Shown: in pieces, positions 11,135 through 23,089 of the stretch
How positions within the stretch are numbered: the stretch's first letter is position 1
How the letters are laid out: every line of letters begins with the position of its first letter
NCBI RefSeq assembly: GCF_032854445.1
Contig: NC_088297.1
Span: 924,169-988,168 of the forward strand
DNA length: 64,000 bases
Direction of reading: 5' to 3'
Origin: Liolophura sinensis
Taxonomy: Eukaryota > Mollusca > Polyplacophora > Chitonida > Chitonidae
Made by a program: the position numbers and the translations under genes
Notes under the pieces: generated by a model
Told to the model about the DNA's origin: nothing
What the model saw: the letters and a program-made list of their open reading frames with translations, nothing else
Databases searched by the model: none

Positions 11135-11337
11135 CATAATACAGTGAGCCAAATTAGATAAAAAAGATCATTTTTTTTACGGCGGATTCCAACTGGATTC
11201 CGACGTTGCTGTTGATTTTTTTTGATTTGTTTGTTGCTTAATATCATATACTCACGAGTTTTCCACTTAATTATAGGATGGCGGTCATTTATGGTCAAGG
11301 GGAAGCGGATTGCTCATCCCAAGGTAATGTTATATTT

Positions 11338-11489
11338 GACAACGCCGCGTAGCGACCAGGAGCCTTTCACCAATGTGGTCGTCCAGCTCATTATGGCTTC
11401 CTCTCCAGTCGTACGTGTGAAGGGCTGCCGTATAAGTGAAATATTTTTGTGTACGGCGTAAAACACCAATCAAATAAATAAATATATTA
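11338..11489 (+). mobile_element. tRNA-headed SINE, internally deleted
   Basis: Contains the head part (GCGTAGCGACCAGGAGCC) and the 3' end (TACGGCGTAAAACACCAATC and AAAT tail) but lacks ~90 bp between the CCGTACGTG block and the GCCGTATAAG block. Confidence 0.8.
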
Positions 11490-11551
11490 AGCAAAGACCA
11501 ATGGGGTTCAGCGCACGTTAGACTGCACAAATGGCCACACGAGGTGCAATG

Positions 11552-11712
11552 ACTTATGAGCCTCTGTGGCCGAGGTGGATAGCACGCTAGCGCAGCGCAA
11601 TGACTCAGGAGCCTTCGTGGCTGGGGTGGTTAGTACGCCAGCGCAGTGGAGTGACCCAGGAGCCTCCATGGGTGAGGTGGTTAGCACGCTAGCGCGGCGC
11701 AATAACTCAGGA
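11552..11712 (+). repeat. Three tandem copies of the SINE tRNA-like head
   Basis: Three successive ~53-bp units each hold an A-box-like TGGCYGRGGTGG followed by TTAGCACGCTAGCGC, AGTGACCCAGGAGCC or close variants. This is the 5' head of the window's main SINE repeated head to tail, without the SINE body after it. Confidence 0.75.
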
Positions 11713-12419
11713 GGCGTTTCCGTCATTTTGCTTGTGAGGAAGTAACCTCCATGGACACAGACCCCCATTACAACTTCCGTTTTTCGGTAGGGACGATTGT
11801 AGTTCTGTGTATTTTAGGGTGTAAAGTCTTTTTTTGCTGCCAGCCTGCCGTTTTTGGTGTACAGGTGCATGCTTGGTATCAAAATGATGGAAATTGTCTA
11901 AGCTTTGGGCAGGTATGAGTTTTAATGGTGAAAGTTTGAAATTCTGAGCGAGAGGACACAAGGAGACAGGTGGTGATGAGGCTGCGAGTGACGTCCCCTT
12001 GGCGTTGCTAGGCACCCCTCCCAGCTGCCGGCATGGAAAGGTCCAGATTTTGACGGTCAACCTATGTCAAGATTTTTACAGCTTCTTTCTCACAGGCTGG
12101 GCCAGGTATGCACCAAAGCTTATTGGCCTCGGAATGTTTGGGACTGAGCTACAGCGCTAAACGTTAACATTGTCGCTTACGGAAAACTAATGGGGGTCTG
12201 TGGCCCCATTGTCCGTCATGTAAGACTGCAGGGGAGAGCACCGCTGACCGATTCTGCCACCAATGCTCCGAGAACAATAGAAACTGTCCGCGAATGGCAT
12301 AAAACTCACGTGTTGAGACGGGAACGCTGGCACCTTAAGGTTACACGAGAGCACAGATTTTCCTTACTATGTATGTATTCTCTACGCACACTACGAGTTA
12401 CAGGGGCTCAAGGCTCGAC

Positions 12420-12770
12420 CTCAAAACAACAATTTCTTTCAACAATTTCAAGTCTAAACTAAAGAACCATCTCCTTACTCTTTGATCTCCATGCATATAA
12501 TATATCTCGCTCATATTTTTCATAAGTATTTTTATGTGTAATTATGTTCTGTATATATGTTATATGTGAGATTCGTTTAATCACCATATACTCGTGACGT
12601 ACATTTCGACAACACAATACTTGTGTGGGATACAGTCCGTCACTAGACTTTACTACCGCGACGCGTTTGTAATTACAATGCTTGTATAGGACATAACAAG
12701 CCTGTCACTATACACGTTTGTAGAATATAATCTGTATATACTTAAGGTAAATAAAGCTAATACTAAATAC
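12420..12770 (+). mobile_element. 3' tail of a second LINE (5'-truncated)
   Basis: About 15 codons read SFNNFKSKLKNHLLTL then stop, matching the C-terminal end of CR1/jockey-type ORF2, followed by a ~300-bp 3'UTR ending GTAAATAAAGCTAATACTAA. No reverse transcriptase upstream, as expected for 5' truncation. The stretch 11715-12420 shows no other recognised feature. Confidence 0.5.
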
Positions 12771-13744
12771 TAGTAAATGTGTCAACGTTAAGAGCATCTA
12801 CACGTATCCCCTAGCTTTCGCGTAATACCGTGCCATACCACCAAATGCATCTTGAATTTTTCCCTGGAACATATCAAAAAATCAATCCAGCATGACCACC
12901 ATTTCTTTGAGCTTTGCTTCCTGGATGTCAAGTCATACCATTTTGTTACCTTGGTAACCGCTAGAAGGGTGGGTAGTTACCCGGGGGGAAAAAGTTTTCA
13001 GACAGACAAAACTGATACATTTTAATTAGGTACAAAATAACAGTGCAGCTATTTATAGTGTATCAACAGCCGAAACTGTCTGTGTGGAAGCCCTACTCAA
13101 TCAGTATTCCTTCTCTGTTTAGTTTGGAGACAAATCCACTTGCCCAAATTGCGCATGTATAACCATAACCAATCGGCCATGACTCGCTGGACGTTACTGG
13201 AGAATTGCAGTCGCCAGCTCACTTTATCATTGTCTACAAATGCAACATCGGTAAAATTCTAAATACTGATCACGTTCCCAATACCGATGATGTGAAAGAC
13301 AAATTAAAACGAACCAATGGTTACTGTTTGATACAACATGTGCTCATTGTAATTCTTCAAACTTTTAGGAGAGATATTGGTAATGCTGAAAGCCAAAAAT
13401 CACATTTCTCTGCCAGTGGTTTTTTTTTTAGAAAAGTAAAGATATGAATATGTTACTCATTGCATGCACTAACAATGGAAGAAAGAAACTAAATATTCCT
13501 GCTAGAATTACATACATATGCATATTAGCTAAAAAGAGCAGACCAGGTGTTCCAAAAATTAGAAGAATCAGGGTAGGTTTTATCACAGCCGTATTGTGGA
13601 GTAAATTAAAACGATAATCTTTCGTCACTTGATAATATTCTGCTTGTTTTGTTACAATTTTTTATTTAGTAGCCACATAAGACGCGAATTAACAGGAGGA
13701 TACATGTGTTTATACGCATTTTGTCGTGTATGTATGGGTGGTTA
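12771..13744. other. Anonymous intergenic DNA
   Basis: No recognised coding or repeat features; the short ORFs in this stretch lack coding character. Confidence 0.35.
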
Positions 13745-13747
13745 CAG

Positions 13748-13926
13748 TGAGGTCAAGTCCAGTTCATGCTGGCTTCCCACTCCAGCCATATGTGAGAGCA
13801 ACGTCTGTAAGCAATCTGCGGATGGTCGTGGGTCTCACGCCTGGTTTCCTTCCCTCATAATGATGGCCGCCGTCTTCGTATCAGTGAAATATTCTTGAGT
13901 ACGTCGTAAAACACCAGTCACATAAA
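13748..13926 (+). mobile_element. tRNA-headed SINE, 5'-truncated
   Basis: Starts within the body (GTGAGGTCAAGTCCAGTTCA) and runs to the ACGTCGTAAAACACCAGTCA end. The tRNA-like head is missing. Confidence 0.82.
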
Positions 13927-14075
13927 TCGTGTATGTATGGTAGCAGCTTGGCTACACATTCTCTGGGTCATGTCAAAAATAAAATATTATTTAAGCAAAA
14001 CAAAGCTGTCGTTCCTCAGCGGTACAATACTTGAATATTGAATGGTAATATATTTCATATTAGCAGTCTGATAAT

Positions 14076-14142
14076 TACATCTAATCTAATTACATCTTAT
14101 CTAATTACATATTATCTAATTACATATTATCTAATTACATGA
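14076..14142. repeat. Short tandem repeat, ~17 bp x 4
   Basis: TATCTAATTACAT units in a row in otherwise AT-rich DNA. Confidence 0.75.
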
Positions 14143-14965
14143 AAGCCAGTTCGGTACTACAATTTGCTAATAGCTATGACCAGTTGCAACAAAACTCATC
14201 AAGTATCGCGTGGTGGCATATAATTGGCCATGTATCATGTTAACTTATGCGTAGCACCTTTGACAAATAATTTCTGTCTGCTTTGGATAATGTAACTTTC
14301 CTATTTACTTTTCATGTGTCTGTCTAACCGATGGCTGGTGAAGGTTTATGTTTTTTTAAAACATCAAATTCTCAATTATCCACTTCCAATTGCGCCAATC
14401 GTAAACCTGACAATAAATGAAATAAACAGACATAGAAAGGTTGTGGAGTAAAGAGATGAACTCCGTGCGTAATCAGGAACCGCAGTGACACTATCCGCGC
14501 ACTGCCAGATCGTGAAGAAACATTGAATCAGAAAGAACACAGAGGGCGAAAAGAAGGAACGCTAGTAAAATTAAAACGTCAAAATCAGTAAACAAGAAAC
14601 ACCGTCAGACAAAAACAACAAAATAAGCTGATGTCAAGGAGGTTGACCTGTTACTTGACCTTGAGGAAGCAGTGGAAGTGAAAGGGCGCACGTGTCGATT
14701 TCCGGTTTACCGTAGATCGTTGAGCGACTTCTTCTCGGGCTGGTTGTTGACCCGCTAACGAGGTAAAGTGTCACATTCGTGTACGTGCACCGAGCATGAA
14801 GCCCTCACCCTCAAAACAGGCGAACATATTTTATACACCTGGGCTGCATTCGCCCTTAAGACTGGTTTTAAATAGTGTCATAAGTTTTTTCCGTTAGGGC
14901 ATACACTGTTTTTTAAGATTTAAGTCTGAATTAACTTTAAATGAATTTTTCAACAACTGACTCCG

Positions 14966-15182
14966 GGGCCCGTGTTTATCAAGCAAATTAAGACTTAAAT
15001 CATAATTTGCAAACCTTACGAAGACAAACTGAGAACAGGAAACTACCCAAATTGTGGATAGTACGTTGTTCTATAGAAAAAATCAATGTACAAATTAAAA
15101 AAATTTCCAGAGCAATTAAAGCATTTAATTTGTAACTGAGTTTGAATTTTTGAAGTCTTAAGACGTTTGATAAATACGGCCC
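14966..15182. mobile_element. MITE with GGGCC-ended inverted repeats
   Basis: Left end GGGCCCGTGTTTATCAAGCA (then AATTAAGACTTAA) and right end, read on the other strand, GGGCCGTATTTATCAAACGT (then CTTAAGACTTCAA). About 217 bp with AT-rich centre and no ORF, so a non-autonomous DNA transposon. No clear target duplication was identified. The surrounding 13930-14965 is otherwise featureless. Confidence 0.65.
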
Positions 15183-15361
15183 AGAATATTATATAAGGCC
15201 AAAGACTGAAGCTCGGACCGTGTGCATGAACATTTGCTATGTAGATAGAACATTTTTCCACTTCAGGGTTGTTAGCTATAATGTTGTTAGTTGTTCCATG
15301 AAAAGATATAATTACGTCAATTGTGAATCAGTGTAACCGATCACAGCATAACGAGTCAAGA

Positions 15362-15455
15362 ACTCTAACTAATGCGGTCGCTATGAGTTCAAGCCCACTT
15401 GACTTCCTCCCCGGTCGTATGTGGGAAGTAAAAGGACGGCGTAAAAACACCATGA
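15362..15455 (+). mobile_element. tRNA-headed SINE, internally deleted fragment
   Basis: Blocks AACTAATGCGGTCGCTATGA and CCGGTCGTATGTGGGAAG are joined directly to GGACGGCGTAAAAACACC, so the middle and tail are lost. DNA from 15460 to 16330 shows nothing recognisable. Confidence 0.7.
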
Positions 15456-16339
15456 AAATCAGTGAATGTAACGAGTCATCTACTATATACAGGTTAGTTA
15501 AAATCTGAAGACAATGTTACCTGGAGTTTTCATGTGACCACACTTCTGCAACTATTTTACGGTGACATAAATGTGACATTTATCAGTCTTTCTATTTTTA
15601 AACTATCCGAGAATAACAGTAAATGTAATGATAATATTATTATTTATATCACTTTATGCACAGGTAATGTCGACGCTTTGCCCATCGTCACAACGTTACT
15701 GCTTTTGTATAGCATGTGTTGGAGAAGGCAGAAGAAAACTAGTAAGTTCTTTTCAGCCGCTCTTTCCAATCAGTGAGAAACAACACCAGAACCAAGACCG
15801 AGATAGACACAGCGAGATATAAACAAATAGTTACTTAACTAGGATTTCCCACAGCCTAATAGCCACAAGGGGATCTCCTGAAAATAAAATCAACACATAT
15901 ACACAAATTACCACAGAGAACAAACAACATATACATGGGATAACAGAGTAAAGTAAGGGCACCAAAATAGTAAGATCAAAAAACAAATCATATTACTGCG
16001 GGGTTTGATTAGTGGATACATCGGATATGCTTTTAAAAATTATGTACAGATTTTTTAATTCAATTTATTTTCATACGTGATCCAAATAGGAATATAGCGC
16101 AAATATATTTAGAATAACTTGGCAAAAAGGATGAACTCCAGAAGACAACATTCTGATGATTCTGTTAAGCATGTGCTTTCTTTGAGTGGTATAAACACAA
16201 ATCATACCTTATGATTTGTTGGTTCCAGGAAATCGTTTGCACTTCATAACAACCTCTGTAAGTCTTTTCGTTTAGCATCAAACTGTACTTCTTTAGTCTC
16301 TGAAGCCTTTAACTCCTTAACTTTTACCCCTAGTGATAT

Positions 16340-16640
16340 CTGAGTTTTATGCCACACCCCCATTCTCCTGCCTGTCTGATTCGAGTAGTTTTCCGTCTGA
16401 AGCAGCTGCGCTCATTGATCCGTTGGCGCGCTTCGTGTGACGTCACTAGCATGTGCCTAGGAGAGCGCGGACTCAACGACCTGCGCTTTCGCACTGCGCC
16501 TCCGCAATCGGACACGTTTGGGGCACTCTCTACTGCTGATGGGAGGAGGGGCAAGTTTTCCAGCCATTGGGTGGCAAACTTTGGCCACATATAGCAGGAG
16601 GTAAAACAAACATCGGTTTGAAGTGAGCGCGCCAGTAGAG
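16340..16640 (+). promoter_or_regulatory. CpG- and GC-rich segment, possible promoter of the TPR gene
   Basis: A ~250-bp island of higher GC with many CG dinucleotides in AT-rich surroundings, ~450 bp upstream of the first recognised TPR exon and on its 5' side. It includes CACATATAGC (TATA-like) near 16587. An 81-codon ORF through it has no recognisable domain. Only position and composition support a promoter role. Confidence 0.3.
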
Positions 16641-16674
16641 ACTTCCTGACCGTGTTCGTTGTCTGAGTGATGGT

Positions 16675-16942
16675 TATTTATTTATTTATTTGACTGGAGT
16701 TTTACGCGGTATCAGGAATATTTTACTCATAGGACAGCGGCCAGTGTTATGGTGGGAAAGAAACCTGACAGAGCCCGGGGGAACCCCACGACCATCCGCA
16801 AGTTGCTGCAGGAACTTCCCACTTACCACGAGAGCAGAAGCCGGCATGACCTGGATTTGAACTCACAACAATAACATTGGTCAGAGGCTCCTGGGTCATT
16901 GTGCTACACTGCACTCTAACCACTAAACCACGGAAGCCTTGA
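16675..16942 (-). mobile_element. tRNA-headed SINE, near full length
   Basis: Tail (TTTATTTATTTGACTGGAGTTTTACGCGG) at left, head (CTCTAACCACTAAACCACGGAAGCC) at right. It lies between the CpG-rich segment and the TPR exons. Confidence 0.85.
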
Positions 16943-17074
16943 TGAGTCGAGTACTTGACCAAAATGAATGTAAAGTAACGGACAATCGGTACTGTGGACG
17001 ACACGAATGGTTAGAATTTAACAAAGTTCACCAGCCATCTGTGATGTGGTTATACCTTATTCTTCTCTTCTTAG

Positions 17075-20000
17075 CACAACGTGTGAAGGACGTAGCCGTG
17101 AGCGCAGCAGTTGCTGGCAAAGCGGCTTTGGAACAGGAAGACTTCAGTAAGGCAGAAAATAATCTACGCAATGCCCGTCTGCTGTTCAGCAGACTTCCCA
17201 ACGATGAAAACAATGACTCCATGGGTGGCGTTTTGAAGAACTTGATAATGTTGCACCAAAAGAAAGGAAACATCCCTAAGGCTTTGCAGTTCCCACAGGA
17301 ACGCCTTCCGTTGTTACCAATGGATTTTCGCCTGAGTAATTCTCACCATTTCCTTTAGGGAGTTTATTCTGATGAAAAAAATTATATAATAAAGCCGGCC
17401 TAGGCAGGGCCAAACTTACAATTACGCCTCAATTACGCCTTAGCTAATGAAGATGCATGCGCGGAAATTATTTTGCTTCTTTGTACCCGGCTTTTGAGGC
17501 TTTGACTGTGTCTTTTAGTCGCCAGGTGTCACAGGTTTCTCCTGTGAAGTACGATGGTTTCCCCAGGCTATGTCCGGTTTTTTTTCAGTCATAAAGTAGC
17601 CGCTTTCAAGTATACAAGTGAATCGGATGTCAGAGAAATAAAGAAATACATGTATGTTTGTTTTGTCATAAAAATCAGCATATTTTGCAAACTGTAAGGT
17701 AGGTGAATGTATTTTGTTGATGAAGTCATGATATCGGTTATAGGCAAAGTAAAAATAGTAAGGAAAAAAGCATTAACCCGACGTGAATATAAGAAAAAAA
17801 GACCATTTAAAACAGTTCAAAAACCTCCACAGATCAGGCTTTTACCACTCAACATCCACGGCTGGAGTTCTGGATTCAAAACGCAAATATACATAGAGCC
17901 ATGTCAGTATTAGACCTTGCGAATTTTTTGATGCAAGACAATAATGATGCATTGTCTGTCATTTACATGTACCCGCTGGGTCTCTATAGATCACCGTGGA
18001 ATCCCAGCAATTATTTTTTTATTATTAAAAAACTTTTACACCGTTTCCGTTTCCGGGACAGTTTATTGCTATTTCACCTGATAAGAGTATGTACTTCAGC
18101 TTAATGCTTCATGACCAAAGACCGAGTGGTGTACAAATGTCTGCTTCCAGTGATAGTTTATTCTACAGCTTAACCAGATGTTGAAATCTACAACACGTTA
18201 AAACTAATATTCACACGTACTGAGTTGCCAGATGTGGTAATTTGTTACAAAAGACTCTCGCAGAAGTTGCAATATATGGAACGGTAATGCATATATCCAC
18301 TTTTATTTTTATATCCACTTTTTATTCGACTACATTGTGTTGAATTGTATTAAGCTCTTAAGCCAATATCTCGTTCAGTAATTTGTTTCAACAAAACTCT
18401 CCGAGAGATCATGTAGGGCATACTCGCACACACCAAGCATGTTGTTGCAACATTTTTCTTTAAAACCTCGACTCCCAGTATTTGTTTGGTAATTATTACC
18501 TTTTGTCTTGTTTCATCCTTGTGCCCTAATGTGCAAAAATGTTAGAGACAATGATTTTGAAATCTTCTTTCAATCTCCATGGTTGACTGCAAAGATCATG
18601 CTACAAGTAAACGAGTTGGAGAAATCGCTGGATCTCTTTTGTAACAGTTTTAACCTGAGCAAGACAGAGGACCGGCACGCCAATAGCCTGGTGGAAGTTG
18701 CAGATCTGCTGTACAGAACCAAAGGTTTGTTGATTTATTTGAATATCGTTTGATGGGAAGTGGTCACGACCAAAACCCCAAGGAAACATTTTAGTTCGAT
18801 CTGACAAACAGCGCTATGAGAGAATGTGTTCTTCTTTTTGGTGGTGTTTTTGATGGTGGTGTTATTGCTCTTGATGGCGGATACATTCTGAAATGTGCAC
18901 GAGTCAAAGCCCGTAGCTGTGTTAGTTTTGCGCGTCTGACACTGGTACAAGTATTTTGAAGTAACTCGTCTAGATACACGTCTGTATCCCAGTAATGCTT
19001 GGTATACTAATGCCCAATATCATTTCTAGATATCATTGCATGTGAACTCTACTTACCACGTTATCTCGTTTCGCTACATAATTGCCTCACAAACTAGCTA
19101 CCTCGTTGCCTCACAAACTAGCTACCTCGTTGCCTCACAAATTAGCTACCTTGTTGCCTCACAAACCAGCTGCCTCGTTGCCTCACAAACTAGCTACCTC
19201 GTTGCCTCACAAACTAGCTACTTTGTTGCCTCACAAACCAGCTACCTCGTTGTCTCACAAACTAGCTACCTCGTTGCCTCACAAACTACCTAGCTCAACC
19301 TTTGCAATACAGGAGGATGTTTTTTTTTGATTGGTGTTTTACGCCATACTCAAGAATATTTCATTCATACGACGGCAGCCAGCATTATGGTGGGTGGAAA
19401 CCGGGCAGTGCCCGGGGGAAACCCACGACCATCCGCAGGTTGCTGAAAGACCTTCCCACGTACGGGCAATACAGGAGGAGGTAGCGGGACAGAGATTTAG
19501 CCAGACCACTAATACCCACTTGTATATATATATGGGTATATATATGGGTATACCCATGTATATATATATATATATATATACGGGATTGGTTGACGAAAGT
19601 GAGGCTCTCTGCCCGGTGTCTGCTGTACTATATAGCAATCGCTCAGCGACTTTCAACAAGCAAGTTGACCTCACAAACGTACTTAATGACGCCGAAGCCT
19701 GCATCCGTAAATGTCCAGACTGGCCCAATGTAACAGGTAGTTTGACCTAAAGTTGTCAATATAGTTTGTATGGTTTGGTAATGCTAGTTGCTCGAATCCA
19801 ACTCTCCAACATTATGGTGAGTGGAAACCGGGCACAGTCCGGGGGAAAACCATGACAATCCGCAGGTTGCTGTTAGACCTTCCCACTTACGGCCGGAGAG
19901 GAAGCCAGCATGAGCTGGACTTGGACTTGACCGCATTGGTGAGAGGCTTCTGGGTCATTACGCTGTGCTAGCGCGCTAATCATACATACTTTATGAAAAC

Positions 20001-20901
20001 GGTCTCGCGACTGTTTCAGTTGAAAGTGATCAACGTTTTACGTACATGTATTTCACAGAATTATACACCAAACAAAGCATTATGAGCGAGAGAAATCTTC
20101 AGACACCAATGAAATAAATATTTCATTATGTTGTAGTGATACTGGAGGAAAGGGCAAATATTCAGGGCAAGGGGAGACTACTCGTCCGCCTTTGACATAT
20201 TCTGGGCAGGGTACGAGTGTCGGAGACAAGCGGATGACGTGTCTTGTGGATGCGACGTGTGCTATGAGTCAAATCAAAGGCACGTGTTGAGGTAAAATCT
20301 ATTATAAGCCACGTTACTGAGGTAATGCATCTGGGTGGACGTGACATGTTATAACTGAACATATAGGCTACAAGTGAGTCTAGACGTCGCTAATGCGTTA
20401 CAAAGCCACTGGAAAGACATCTTCTACTGTGATTCAAATCAATATTTCGTCATCACGTAGAGCAGCGTGTCTCCTGGGTCAAAAAAAGAAGCTATTCCAG
20501 AGATTTGTTTCGCAAAAAATCGATGAGTGCAATTCTAATCAAACTTTTTGCTATAAATTTAAAATATCTCTAATAATTACCTTTACATAAAACTTTAGTC
20601 TCGTCAGTGCACCTGTTACTCTTCGGAATTAATTATCAGATTCGTCAAATTTATAATGTAAGTAGCTTTACAGGTTTTATTAGAATTAATTATAGATTTG
20701 TGTTGATTAATTACTACGAGCCTGGTATTAAACATCTACACGCGCATTAAGAATGATTCATTCTCCCGTTCGTCAGATTTCCAGCAGTGTTTAGAAAAGC
20801 TGGAAATGGCAGAGAAACCAGCACTGTCATCGGCCATTAAAATTTTGTCAGAGAGAATGGTGGACTCTGAAACTGTTGATAATGGGTCCCGGATCGGATA
20901 A
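17075..20901 (+). CDS. Tetratricopeptide-repeat protein, 3' portion (partial model)
   Basis: TPR proteins are helical scaffolds for protein-protein binding; the exact family is not recognised. Candidate exons: 17075 to ~17336 (acceptor TTCTCTTCTTAG; GKAALEQEDFSKAENNLRNA is a TPR helix pair), 18595-18724 (LEKSLDLFCNSFNLSK), 19600-19736 (VSAVLYSNRSATF...NDAEACIRKCPDW, the most typical TPR) and 20777-20901 (FQQCLEKLEMAEKPAL to TAA). The last junction is clean: donor ACAG/GTAGTT and acceptor CGTCAG share phase 1 and join PDWPNVT to DFQQCLEKL. The earlier junctions do not fit in phase, so at least one exon or a boundary is missed, and the start codon is unknown. An ATG at 17044 opening MWLYLILLFLA mimics a signal peptide but overlaps an ideal polypyrimidine-AG acceptor, so I prefer the acceptor. 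Confidence 0.7.
19081..19290. repeat. Intronic 24-bp minisatellite, ~9 copies
   Basis: The unit CGTTGCCTCACAAACTAGCTACCT repeats with few changes. Because 24 is a multiple of three, two plus-strand frames stay open as 8-residue peptide repeats; these are not genes. It lies in the TPR gene between two exons. Confidence 0.9.
19325..19470 (-). mobile_element. tRNA-headed SINE, truncated (3' half)
   Basis: Reads from GATTGGTGTTTTACGCCATA to the CAGGTTGCTGAAAGACCTTC block, then stops; the head is absent. A (TATATA)n run at 19512-19580 follows. Confidence 0.85.
19810..19980 (-). mobile_element. tRNA-headed SINE, lacking its 3' tail
   Basis: Body from CATTATGGTGAGTGGAAACC to GCTAGCGCGCTAA. Both the ACGGCGTAAAAC end and the extreme head are missing. 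In the last TPR intron. Confidence 0.82.
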
Positions 20902-22560
20902 AGGTAGTTAAACTAAGCTGGTCTGGGGGCGGTAACCAAGGGAGTTAACCTCGGAGGGCCCATGTCTCGCATAGAGGCAACCAGTCACACATCTGATAGC
21001 TGGCCCTACGATTTTGTGCACTCTGCTCTCTCTGGGTGGGTCTCCCTCGTCAATGGCCGTTAATACGCCATATCACGTGGCTGTCCAGGTCGCATTGCGC
21101 ATGAGTAAGTATTAAGTTTTATTACTGCCGATGTGTATATCCAAATAGAATACACCGGGCAATTGCCATCAGGCTAAGGTTTACAGCAAAACATACACTG
21201 TGCAAGAACCATCCTACACGTGTGACTGGTGTGTGCATACTACAGATATCTCCTTCAGGGTATCCTCCGTGAATCCCAGCAGAATAAAAGCTTCTCAGAA
21301 AAAAAAAAGTCTCGTGTGAGAACCCTCAGAGTGTGTTCCCCGGAGTTTTGATGGTATGAATATGAAACTCTCAGTGAATACTGAGGTAAGTCCCTTGTTG
21401 ATGCGGTTTCTATTTTCGTTACCAAGCTGCATTAAATACATGTACAAGGGACTCGAAATGGGGCGTTTTTCCCGCGGAAAGTAACGTATGTTCTCCATTC
21501 TTGTTTTTGTGAAGACGTTTAGTGGAGGAACTGAAAAGGTAGTACTCGTTGACCAAAAGAGAAGAATTGCTACGCCAGCTTGGACCCGAGTCGCCCTTGG
21601 GCGGATAACGGTTCTCTATTGTGGTTTTAATATCGTTTTCCCCAGGTGAAAGACTACGTGCCATGTGGACTAAAAAGAAATGCAGGAAAGGGATAGCATA
21701 AATTTTCTCTAAGAAACATGTGTTACATTATATTTATGATACGAGAAATCCGGAGGCCAAGATGGGCGCTCGACTAGCACAAGGGAGGTAACCTACTTCA
21801 CATTCTGTGCTCGTTGTCCGACACTGGATCGCGGATTTGCACGAAAATTGCCGAAGTGCTGCTTGGAATCGGAGTCAGTCCTCGTGAGAGAGATCAGCAC
21901 GGGGAAGTTCTGACGGATTATCTGCCAATAAACTCTGAACTACGCCCGGCCATTGTCGCGAACTAACACAGTGGGAGTGTAAAATCACACCAGGTCCTGA
22001 ATGGGAAATCCCGCCTGAAGTATTTTGGGCTCAAGCTGTGTACGCTTTTGTTTATTTAGTGTGCCCGCTTTATAACGATTTGTGGTCCAACTCATTGTAC
22101 ACGTGATCTAGATCAGTGCAATACTGAACGAAGGAAGCTGGAAACCATGTGATAGCCCTGGAATGGGTGAAAATGAAATGGCCACCCCGTCTCAAAGCAT
22201 GGTGAAAAAAAGCCCATGTCTGCAACCACTTCATCGATCAGTTTGCTTGTACAAGAAAACATTACGTAAGCTCCACAGAAATACCCAGACTAACTGGAAA
22301 GTATACAAATTTAACTAATACACTATCTCTGACAGCGACTGAAAAATTGCCATTTTCCTATGCTATAACATAACATGTTCCAATTGCACGGGAAACATGC
22401 ACTTTTAAGCATTGCAAGGAAATGCAGACAGCCTCCTCAAATCGTTTAGTGACAAAACAATTGTTAAGGACTTCATATTACACGTCGTGACAAATTGATT
22501 TTATTGTTAATCCATAATTTTCTTGAAAGATTTACAGAATCCAGTATATACACTTATAAG
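20902..22560. other. Intergenic DNA downstream of the TPR gene
   Basis: The first ~200 bp probably include the TPR 3'UTR, but no convincing AATAAA was located. No ORF here has family motifs, and no repeat was recognised. Confidence 0.4.
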
Positions 22561-22940
22561 GTTCACGTAATATACAGGTAGTGTAACCGAGAAACTTCAG
22601 TTTGTCTCAGTATTTCAGCATTTTATTGCACCATCATCAGGAGTGACATAAGATGGGCAGCAACGACATATATAATGTAGGCTTGACATATCTAAATACA
22701 CATTTATCACTAAAATAAAAATGCTGTTGTAGTGTACTTGTGAAGTACACTATACATAAGATCTTACAACAAGAACACTATAAAATCAGCGGTCTAGAGA
22801 AGGTATCAAGACGGCGACTGATACATGCACAAACAAAACAAAACAAAATCAGTTGTGGAATAAAGAAGATAATGGAAGGTATGTCACATGATATGACAGT
22901 GGGCCGCAGTTTCACATGATGTCCTTCTTTAAAATTATGG

Positions 22941-23084
22941 GTGAATGAAACTCAAACCCGAGGAATCAAAGAACAGTACTACATCCATCAATTTAAATCT
23001 GAACTTAACAGAGAAAACATCGGGAGACATTCTCTCCGAATAGATAATCCCCTTGGCGAGTTCGAACTTTATTATATTGTGTAA
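22941..23084 (+). pseudogene. Possible Penelope-like element fragment (GIY-YIG C-terminal end)
   Basis: A 47-codon stretch ending at TAA reads TRGIKEQYYIHQFKSELNRE then GRHSL. This pattern (RG-KE--YI...LNR-GR) resembles the C-terminal end of the GIY-YIG endonuclease of Penelope-like retroelements. On the other strand, 22570-22650 has CCTGATGATGGTGCAAT, a motif often downstream of such ORFs. Only a fragment, identified by eye. Confidence 0.4.
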
Positions 23085-23089
23085 CTATG

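Noticed and set aside
19036-19330. Two 80-codon ORFs with 8-residue repeats
   Set aside because: A 24-bp intronic minisatellite read in frame.
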